DNA of 33,008 nt from a virus. Below, in pieces: positions 26,391 to 33,008 of this stretch. The notes below the pieces were generated by a model. The model had not been told where the DNA came from. It worked only from the letters and a program-made list of their open reading frames with translations, and did not search any database. Position 1 is the first letter of the stretch, and every line of letters starts with the position of its first letter. A program made the position numbers and the translations under genes. Location of the stretch: IMG/VR virus record IMGVR_UViG_3300035698_008720, positions 1 to 33,008 of that record. One strand, 5' to 3'.

Positions 26391-29300
26391 ATGATTAGAA
26401 AAATAGCTCATTGTGGTGATATTCATATCAGGAAATCAATGGAAAGACACCACGAATACAGAGAAGTTTTTGAAAGATTTTATAAAGATTTAAAAGAAGA
26501 AAAACCAGATAGGATTGTAATCGGTGGTGATTTATATGACAATTTTATTGATTTAGAAGGTGAAGCACTCATATTAGTAGCCGATTTTTTAAATAATCTA
26601 TCTATTATCGCCAAAGTTATACTAACACTTGGCAATCACGATTATATGAAAAAAAACAAAAATAGAATAGATACAATAAAAACCATTACAACACTAATAA
26701 AAAACCCAAACATAATTTATTATGATAAAAGTGGATTTTATACTGATGAAAATGTAACATGGGTTGTATGGTCACACGCAGATGGGTTAAATCCATGGAA
26801 AGATTTTAATAAAAAATTAAAAAATAAAACATATATTGATTTATATCATAACCCAATAAATGGATGTAAATTAAATAACGGGTTAATAATGAAAGGGAAA
26901 AATGCCAATATATCTGATTTCAAAGGTAATTTTTCAATGTTAAATGACATTCATCTTCGTCAATTTTTCAAAAAAAGAACAAAAGCATTTTCTGGTTCAC
27001 TTATCCAACAACACTTCGGTGAGTCAATAGAAAATCACGGTTATTTAATATGGGATATCGAAAATGGAATAGTTACTGAAAAAAACATTCACAATGATTA
27101 CAAATTCATAAATATATCAATTGATCAAAAAACTGATTATGATAATTTAAAAATTGGTAAAATAGATAAAAATGAAAAAACAAAAATAAAAATAAAATGG
27201 GAAGATTTCAGTATTAATATGAATACTGAAAACGAACAAAAATTAATAAAATTCGTAAAAGAAAAATATGGAAGTAATTCAATTACATTTAAGAATACAC
27301 CATTATACACAGATATAAATGACACAAAACTACTATCAGAAACAATTAATATTAACGATGAAGATATTCAACAAAATATTTTAAAAGAATATCTAATATC
27401 AAATAAAATAAAAAAAAACATTATAGAAAATGTTATTGGTTTAGATAATATTATAAATAAGAGATTAAATATTGATAATCATAGTAATATAAAATGGAAT
27501 ATTGATAAATTATGGTTTAATAACTTTAAATCTTATGGAGATAACAATACAATTAATTTAGAAAATAAAAATGGAATAATTCAAATCAATGGATCCAATC
27601 AAGATGGTAAATCTACTATATTAGATATAATTTGTTATATTATTTATGGTACTACTTTATCAACTCAAAAAAGAGAAAAAAATGGTGATAGTAGATATAT
27701 AAATAATAAAAGAAATATCAACTCCTGTAATGGTGGTGTAATAATAGATATAAATGGTGAAAAATTTCTCATATATAGAGAAACTAAACAAACAGTTAAA
27801 AATGGAAAAATGGTTTCTTGTTCCACTAAATTAGATTATTATAAAGGTACAGAAAAATCCGAAAAAAACAAAATAATTGAGGAAACAAAAACAAAAACCC
27901 AACAAAAATTAGATAATATATTGGGGGATTTTCAAGATTTTACAAGATTGGCATTAACTAACGCTGATAATATAAATGATTTATTATCAATTGATAGAAG
28001 TGTTTTTATTGATAATATTATTAGGGATGCCGGATATGATATTTTTGAAAAAAAACTACAAGAATTTAAAGAATATAAAAAATCCTTAAATCAAGAAAAA
28101 ATAATAATAGATATTACCAAAACCAAAAACGAAATTGAAAAAATATTAAAAGAAATATATCAAGATGAAATAATAGTAAATGAAATAGAAAATAAAATAC
28201 AAGAATTAGACAATAAAGTTCATAAAAATCAAAACGTCAAAGAAAATTTCATTAGTAAATTATATAATATAGATGAAGAAATAATGAAAATAAATTCCGT
28301 CAATTTATCAGAAAATATTAAATCTATTGATGATTCTATAGAATTTGATAATCAAAAAATAAAAACAATGAAATCTGAAATAATAAAATTAAAATATGAT
28401 TATAGTGAAATTATAAATCCAAAATTTAGTGGTTTAAGGATTGATGAATTAAAGGATAAATATAATGAATCTAAAAATATATTATTAAAAAAAGAAATAG
28501 AAATTAAAAATATAGAAAATAATATAAAAAATAATGATTTTGAAATAAAAACCACTGAAAATGAAATTAAAGATAAATATAATATTATTAATAATACACA
28601 AATAAATAATAAAAAAATAGAAGAAATATCATTAATAAATAAATTAAAATCATCTAAAAAAGACATTGACAAATTAAAAAATGAAATTAATATTTTATCA
28701 GAGTCGACAAAAACAAAAATATGCCCAACATGTAAAAGAAAATTAGATACTAAACAACACATAATAAATGAAATCATAAACAAAAAATCAACAATTAATA
28801 AAATTTATGAAAATTCAAAACCCATAAAAATTCTATTGGATAAAATAAAAATAACCAACATAAATATAAACGAAAATATAAATTATTTGACTTTTAAAAA
28901 TTCTAATACAATAAAAATAAATGAAAATAAAAACAAAATAAAAACAAATAAAAATATAATAAATAAAATATCAATAGAAATAAAAGAATATAAACCAATA
29001 TTAAAACAAATGGAAATCGATATACCCAAATTAGAAATCGATAAAAGAAATTACGATAAAAGAAAAAAAATAATATCTAAAATAAAAGATACAAAAATAC
29101 AAATAAACGAAAACATTATAGAAAATAACAAAAACAAAGAAAAGATAAACAAGTATTTAGAAAATGAAAAATTTATAAATAAAAATATAAAAATAAACGA
29201 AAATATTAATAATATTAATAATATTATCTCAATATTAAATAATGAAAAAAATAATAATAGTGATAATAAATCAATAATTAACAAAAATTTAATACTTAAA

Positions 29301-29831
29301 AATAAAACAATTGAAGATTACAATATATTAATAAAAAAATTCAAAAAACAAGAAAATATAAATTTTATTCATAACACATATATGAAATCAATGCATAGAG
29401 ATGGATTACCATCATATCTATTAAAAAAATCTATTCATTTAATCAATAACTATTTACAAAATCTTTTATCATATGTGGATTTCGATTTAATATTTGATGA
29501 AGAATTAAACCTAAAAATGAAATCTAAAATAGACAATAATACATACAATGCTATTGAAGGATCTGGAAAAGAAAGAACATTTCACGCATGTGCTCTAAAA
29601 ATGGCATTGAGAAAAATAAATCATACCTCTAAACCGAATTTTATACTATTTGATGAAATTATGATAAAAATGGTTGATAAATCAATAGATGAATTTTCTA
29701 ATTTTTTATATGATCTAAAAAATCATATAGATAAAATAATATTAATAGAACACATACATCATATAGACTATGACTATTTAATAAATGTAACTAAAGATAA
29801 AAACGGAATAAGTTCATTATCAATGGATTAA
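26391..29831 (+). CDS. Fused Mre11-Rad50 (SbcD-SbcC / gp47-gp46-like) recombination nuclease
   Basis: 1146 aa. The N-terminal metallophosphoesterase has D10-x-H12 (CGDIH), GGDLYD at 45-50, GNHD at 81-84, WSHADG and a later NDIHLRQF. From about residue 370 an SMC/Rad50 ATPase begins: Walker A INGSNQDGKST near 400-409, a long Asn/Lys/Ile coiled coil, the zinc hook CPTCKRKL at 778, a second coiled coil, the signature EGSGKERTFHACALKMAL near 1056, Walker B FILFDEI near 1086 and the H-loop IEHIHH. In T4, gp47 and gp46 are separate proteins; here both are in one chain. It should process DNA ends for recombination-dependent replication or repair, and may degrade host DNA. Confidence 0.9.
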   Translation: MIRKIAHCGDIHIRKSMERHHEYREVFERFYKDLKEEKPDRIVIGGDLYDNFIDLEGEALILVADFLNNLSIIAKVILTLGNHDYMKKNKNRIDTIKTITTLIKNPNIIYYDKSGFYTDENVTWVVWSHADGLNPWKDFNKKLKNKTYIDLYHNPINGCKLNNGLIMKGKNANISDFKGNFSMLNDIHLRQFFKKRTKAFSGSLIQQHFGESIENHGYLIWDIENGIVTEKNIHNDYKFINISIDQKTDYDNLKIGKIDKNEKTKIKIKWEDFSINMNTENEQKLIKFVKEKYGSNSITFKNTPLYTDINDTKLLSETININDEDIQQNILKEYLISNKIKKNIIENVIGLDNIINKRLNIDNHSNIKWNIDKLWFNNFKSYGDNNTINLENKNGIIQINGSNQDGKSTILDIICYIIYGTTLSTQKREKNGDSRYINNKRNINSCNGGVIIDINGEKFLIYRETKQTVKNGKMVSCSTKLDYYKGTEKSEKNKIIEETKTKTQQKLDNILGDFQDFTRLALTNADNINDLLSIDRSVFIDNIIRDAGYDIFEKKLQEFKEYKKSLNQEKIIIDITKTKNEIEKILKEIYQDEIIVNEIENKIQELDNKVHKNQNVKENFISKLYNIDEEIMKINSVNLSENIKSIDDSIEFDNQKIKTMKSEIIKLKYDYSEIINPKFSGLRIDELKDKYNESKNILLKKEIEIKNIENNIKNNDFEIKTTENEIKDKYNIINNTQINNKKIEEISLINKLKSSKKDIDKLKNEINILSESTKTKICPTCKRKLDTKQHIINEIINKKSTINKIYENSKPIKILLDKIKITNININENINYLTFKNSNTIKINENKNKIKTNKNIINKISIEIKEYKPILKQMEIDIPKLEIDKRNYDKRKKIISKIKDTKIQINENIIENNKNKEKINKYLENEKFINKNIKINENINNINNIISILNNEKNNNSDNKSIINKNLILKNKTIEDYNILIKKFKKQENINFIHNTYMKSMHRDGLPSYLLKKSIHLINNYLQNLLSYVDFDLIFDEELNLKMKSKIDNNTYNAIEGSGKERTFHACALKMALRKINHTSKPNFILFDEIMIKMVDKSIDEFSNFLYDLKNHIDKIILIEHIHHIDYDYLINVTKDKNGISSLSMD

Positions 29832-29851
29832 CTATAAAATTTATTATATTT

Positions 29852-30313
29852 TTATTTTTCTCTTGATTTATTACGAAGATATTCTGATAATTCTTTATTA
29901 GACATATTTTTAACATCAACAAACACTTCTTTTTTCAATTCAACTTTCATATGGGATACTAATTTATTAGTTAGTACATCTTCTATTGTTTGTGATAAAA
30001 ACAATCTAATGTTTTCACCGTTATATTCAGATTTATAAATTTCATTTTCATTCATTATAATAATATCATCGACTGACATACTATAATCAATATAAAATAA
30101 TAAAGTTCCTATCTTACCAATTCTATTTATATATTTACCATAAGTATCATAAAATTTCTTTATGTTTTTATCTTTAATATTCCACTGACCACCAGACGAA
30201 TAATCCTTTCCTTTTTTACCACTATCTATTTTAACCGCTAATCCTAAATCTAATTTATATTCCGGAATTTCTTTAAATCTTCTATTTAAATTTAATCCTG
30301 TTATTATCACCAT
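29852..30313 (-). CDS. Hypothetical protein, 153 aa
   Basis: Mixed alpha/beta protein beginning MVIITGLNLNRRFKEIPEYK, with a Gly-rich GKKGKDYSSGGQWNIKDKNI and a strand-rich GKIGTLLFYIDYSMSVDDIII. The C-terminus is a basic helix. No family is recognised. It lies 22 nt downstream of the next gene on the same strand and is probably co-transcribed. Confidence 0.6.
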   Translation of the reverse strand: MVIITGLNLNRRFKEIPEYKLDLGLAVKIDSGKKGKDYSSGGQWNIKDKNIKKFYDTYGKYINRIGKIGTLLFYIDYSMSVDDIIIMNENEIYKSEYNGENIRLFLSQTIEDVLTNKLVSHMKVELKKEVFVDVKNMSNKELSEYLRNKSREK

Positions 30314-30335
30314 TTATTATTTTTAAATATTTTTT

Positions 30336-30884
30336 TTAAAATTCGTATTCATCATCATCACCACCAGGCCCCCCAAGATTAAATTGATCATCATTATTTT
30401 CTTCATTACCAATCTCCATCGGATTATCTGCAGTATCATCTACATCTACATTATCATCACTTTGAATCTTTTCTTTTTCCACTTCAATTTTACTTTTTTC
30501 TGGATTGTCATTTTTTTCTTCCATTTCACTTATCTTAGATATTATAAAATCTTCTTTGACATCATCAATATTAATTTTTTCTGTTATTTTATCAAGTAAT
30601 TTTTGATCATCTAATTCATATCTTTTAATTGTAATACTACATTTATCACCATCTTCAGAATTAACTGTAAAAATACATTGATACATATAATTCTCATTAC
30701 TAAACATAGCTGTTATGCTCCTATAACTATATTTATTAGTTACAGTACTATCTATATCAACTAAATTAGTATCTTTACCTAATGTGCCTTCTTCACTAAA
30801 CCAATATTTTATTCTATTTTCTAATTGTAAAATTACCTCATGTAATTTATCATATTCTAAAAATTCTTCATATAATTTCAACAT
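30336..30884 (-). CDS. Protein with capsid-targeting-like N-terminus and acidic tail, 182 aa
   Basis: The start MLKLYEEFLEYDKLHEVI follows the capsid-targeting-like pattern, with LHE as a possible prohead-protease-like site. A beta-rich middle (ITAMFSNENYMYQCIFTVNS) follows. The last 60 residues are very acidic and low-complexity, ending GGPGGDDDEYEF. No enzyme motif. It could be an internal head or scaffold-like protein; inference only. Confidence 0.6.
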   Translation of the reverse strand: MLKLYEEFLEYDKLHEVILQLENRIKYWFSEEGTLGKDTNLVDIDSTVTNKYSYRSITAMFSNENYMYQCIFTVNSEDGDKCSITIKRYELDDQKLLDKITEKINIDDVKEDFIISKISEMEEKNDNPEKSKIEVEKEKIQSDDNVDVDDTADNPMEIGNEENNDDQFNLGGPGGDDDEYEF

Positions 30885-30953
30885 TTTACTTAATTTTTTT
30901 ATTTTTACATTTTTATATATAAAAATATATAAATTAAAAAAGAAGAAATAAAT

Positions 30954-32336
30954 ATGATATTAAAATATTCTCAATTTATAATTGAAAAAAAAATACAATT
31001 TAATTTAGGAAAAAATCAAGATTTACCAGCAAATCGAAAAATATATAATGATGTTGATAAAGAAGTTATTAATGATTTAATAAAAAAATCACCAGGTAAT
31101 ATAGATAATACATCTGCAACTGATACTGTTGTTTTTGATGAAGAAGAAAAATATTGTTATCCTTATTCATCATTTAAACATTCATCCACTCATGGTGCTA
31201 CTAGTCACGCAATAAAACATTTAATTGAATTCGATACCGAATTTATGTTAAATATATTAAAGAAAGCAATATCAATTGCAAAAACAACATCTGATGACTT
31301 ATTAGTTATTGATAAATTTGGAACACCAGACGAAATCAATCCAGATGATATTAATAATCTTAATATTTTAAATACATTAGATATGATACAAGATAAAAAA
31401 GTTGTTGATGTTAATTATCCACATTCGGTTAACCCCGAAGATTTATCTATGACAAATACCGAAAGTATATTACTAAAAGAAATTATTCAACCCATAAGAA
31501 ACAGAATAAAAGAACATTGTGATTATATTATGAAAAATTCTATTAGTTTAAAAAATAATAAAGGTGAAAATATTATACGTTTCCCAGTGAAAGCTAAAGG
31601 ATTTAATATAATATTTTATAATTGGGACAAACAAATAGTACTATTTTTTAATAAACACACTCAACTTATAACAACAATATTTAAAATAGATAAAGATATA
31701 TTAGATTTCATAAATAGAAATAGAATCCATGAAATAAAGGTATGGAATGACGTTAAAAATATGTTGATTGATTATATCACCGAAAAAAGAAAAGAAAAAA
31801 ATAGTGTATTTAAAAATGAATCAACTATATCTTACCTTCCATTGCAATTAGGACCATCTCCTAATTTCGATGTGTTTTATAACCAAAGGCTTACTAATAA
31901 TGTACTTAGTAGTAATCCTGATAAAATAACAGGATTTAACACTAAAATTATTGAAGATGATTATTTTAAAAAACCAAAGAAAAAATTAAAAAAAAGAAAA
32001 AAAGAAAAAATTAAAAAATTTAATGATTTCAATGAAGGATCTGGATTTGGTAATGTTGATTATAGAGATGTTACTGGCAACGCAACAACCAGTGGATACC
32101 TTAATGACACCCAACCAATGGGACAATCATCCCAATCGATATCAAGTACCGTACCAAGAGGTAATTACACTGAACCATCAACTATTATAATTGGTTTCAA
32201 TAAATATAATATAAAGGATCCTTATTTTTCAGGAAAAAAGAAAAAAAAGAAAAAAATAAGAAAAAACATAGAAAAAGATAAAAGAGTAAAAATTTCTAAC
32301 AAAATAAATAAAAATTATAAAACTACTAAATATTAA
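30954..32336 (+). CDS. Large protein with capsid-targeting-like N-terminus and internal copy, 460 aa
   Basis: It starts MILKYSQFIIEKK. Residues 60-310 form an alpha/beta region without recognised motif. Then two similar units occur: DDYFKKPKKKLKKRKKEK (about 332-350) and DPYFSGKKKKKKKIRKN near 425-440, each a D-x-YF followed by a run of Lys. Between them lies KIKKFNDFNEGSGFG (about 351-365), an internal copy of the capsid-targeting-like motif, and a Ser/Thr/Gly-rich linker. It looks like a composite structural or packaged protein. The very basic tail could bind DNA. Confidence 0.6.
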   Translation: MILKYSQFIIEKKIQFNLGKNQDLPANRKIYNDVDKEVINDLIKKSPGNIDNTSATDTVVFDEEEKYCYPYSSFKHSSTHGATSHAIKHLIEFDTEFMLNILKKAISIAKTTSDDLLVIDKFGTPDEINPDDINNLNILNTLDMIQDKKVVDVNYPHSVNPEDLSMTNTESILLKEIIQPIRNRIKEHCDYIMKNSISLKNNKGENIIRFPVKAKGFNIIFYNWDKQIVLFFNKHTQLITTIFKIDKDILDFINRNRIHEIKVWNDVKNMLIDYITEKRKEKNSVFKNESTISYLPLQLGPSPNFDVFYNQRLTNNVLSSNPDKITGFNTKIIEDDYFKKPKKKLKKRKKEKIKKFNDFNEGSGFGNVDYRDVTGNATTSGYLNDTQPMGQSSQSISSTVPRGNYTEPSTIIIGFNKYNIKDPYFSGKKKKKKKIRKNIEKDKRVKISNKINKNYKTTKY

Positions 32337-32364
32337 TATATAAAAAAAATCAATTAATTTAAAT

Positions 32365-32706
32365 ATGGATAATTATAAAACCTTTTTAGAGTCCAAAAAA
32401 GATATCCCACAGAATTTACCTGATGAGGTTATTAAATCATCATTAACAATATCAAGAAGTATGTATGATAAAGTTAAAAAATATTCGTTTTTTATCGAAG
32501 ATGATGATTTTTTCATAAGATTCGAAGTTACTCCTTCAGATTTCAAATATGTTGACTCTAGCGATGTATTTACATTAGAATTATCCACAAACATAAATAA
32601 AAAGCATAAATATTACGTTGAATTAGTATATGATGATCAAATTCCATCTACATTAGAAGTCATATATAAAATATTATTTGAAAAAATCTCTAACAAGATA
32701 GATTAG
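32365..32706 (+). CDS. Small protein with capsid-targeting-like N-terminus, 113 aa
   Basis: The start MDNYKTFLESKKDIP resembles the other capsid-targeting-like N-termini. The rest is an alpha/beta domain with an acidic patch (FFIEDDDFFIRFEVTPSDFK, YVDSSDVFTLELS). It lies 28 nt after the 460-aa gene and is probably co-transcribed. Family unknown. Confidence 0.6.
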   Translation: MDNYKTFLESKKDIPQNLPDEVIKSSLTISRSMYDKVKKYSFFIEDDDFFIRFEVTPSDFKYVDSSDVFTLELSTNINKKHKYYVELVYDDQIPSTLEVIYKILFEKISNKID

Positions 32707-32736
32707 ATATAATTAAAAAAGTGAAATAAACATATT

Positions 32737-32841
32737 TTATTTCCAGCATTCTTCTACAGTACTTTTTTGTTTTTTGAATCCCCATTGTGAAAAATTTCCT
32801 ACAATATCATATATTTCTTTTGCTAAATTTTGTTTTGTCAT
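32737..32841 (-). CDS. 34-aa protein behind the right inverted-repeat leader
   Basis: A short frame (start MTKQNLAKEIYDIVGNFSQW, end KSTVEECWK) has balanced composition and an amphipathic helix. Its upstream region is the right copy of the 100-nt inverted repeat, placed as in front of the HD gene at the left end, which supports expression. No family is recognised. Confidence 0.5.
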   Translation of the reverse strand: MTKQNLAKEIYDIVGNFSQWGFKKQKSTVEECWK

Positions 32842-32880
32842 ACTTTCATTTAAATTAATTTTAAATTTTAAATTTTATTA

Positions 32881-32980
32881 TTTTTATATATCTGTCAAAG
32901 AAAACTACGACATCTTTAGTGTCGTAGATGAATTTGACTTCCAAACAAATGTAAAAAAGTCATTATTTTTTAATTATATA
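32881..32980. repeat. About 100-nt inverted repeat, right copy (pairs with 53-152)
   Basis: The reverse complement aligns with 53-152 at about 85-90% by eye, with the identical hairpin core at about 32904-32926 (CTACGACA/TGTCGTAG, loop TCTTTAG). It precedes the leftward 34-aa gene and probably carries its promoter. Confidence 0.85.
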
Positions 32981-33008
32981 TACTTTATAGAAAAAGTTTT
33001 TTATTTAA

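Noticed and set aside
27137-29284. Minus-strand frames inside the SbcDC gene rich in Ile/Leu/Phe
   Set aside because: They are antisense to Lys/Asn/Glu-rich coiled coil, which produces artificial hydrophobic frames.
1-33008. Recoded stop codon (TAG read as an amino acid), as in some Bacteroidota megaphages
   Set aside because: Several genes end naturally in TAG (for example at 7884, 10656, 12319, 32706) with unrelated sequence or another gene directly after.

Overview
This window is extremely AT-rich, densely coded and switches strand often. It carries virus-type genes: a Mre11/Rad50-like (gp47/gp46-like) recombination nuclease in one chain, a cell-wall hydrolase, two HNH/VSR-type free-standing endonucleases, nine tRNA genes and many small proteins without known homologues. 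Several promoters have the Bacteroidota -7 box (TAnnTTTG, mostly TATCTTTG). A broken fragment of a Bacteroidota LruC-type protein and a secreted protein with a Bacteroidota-style signal peptide (ending FAQ) sit together at 18.4-19.9 kb. The best reading is an accessory region of a large (jumbo-type) tailed phage infecting a Bacteroidota host. The standard genetic code is used, since several genes end in TAG.

Layout. 0-2.1 kb: HD-domain protein, Nudix hydrolase, HAD phosphatase and a small protein with a capsid-targeting-like N-terminus. 2.1-4.6 kb: small genes, a membrane ORF without a start codon, a two-repeat WD40 protein and a nicotinamidase-like protein lacking its catalytic cysteine. 4.6-8.8 kb: a 601-aa SPFH membrane protein, a large unknown protein and a CHAP-type lysin. 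8.8-10.2 kb: a broken gene and three tandem paralogues, the last damaged by a 26-nt deletion. 10.2-13.7 kb: a ribbon-helix-helix (RHH) protein overlapping a zinc-repeat endonuclease, then small genes. 13.8-15.5 kb: a Ro60/TROVE-like (DUF2828-type) protein with a hairpin-rich region upstream. 16-18.3 kb: a DEDDy exonuclease and a PP1/2A-like phosphatase. 18.3-20 kb: bacterial-type DNA. 20.7-22.4 kb: PurN-like transformylase, GT9-like glycosyltransferase and tRNA-Glu. 22.4-24.9 kb: small genes including a very acidic protein, then an HNH endonuclease. 24.9-26 kb: eight tRNAs behind a leader. 26.4-29.8 kb: fused SbcD-SbcC. 29.8-33 kb: unknown proteins, several with capsid-targeting-like N-termini. 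About 100 nt near the left end recurs inverted near the right end.

Most interesting system: the leader of the eight-tRNA array (minus strand, about 25,974 to 25,716) looks like a classical translation-coupled transcription attenuator. It has a 24-codon reading frame, an antiterminator stem that begins in that frame's stop codon, and an overlapping terminator just before the first tRNA. The leader peptide ends in QQGTTGRPVAPCLV. Every residue of that stretch except Leu is an amino acid carried by a tRNA of the array, and all eight array amino acids are present. This suggests a phage tRNA operon that senses shortage of the tRNAs it encodes. The reading comes from the sequence alone and is untested.

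Second theme: about eight proteins, plus internal copies in two of them, carry short N-terminal motifs resembling the T4 capsid-targeting sequence, often followed by an LxE/IxE site. They may be packaged internal head proteins, including a strongly acidic, possibly DNA-mimicking one.
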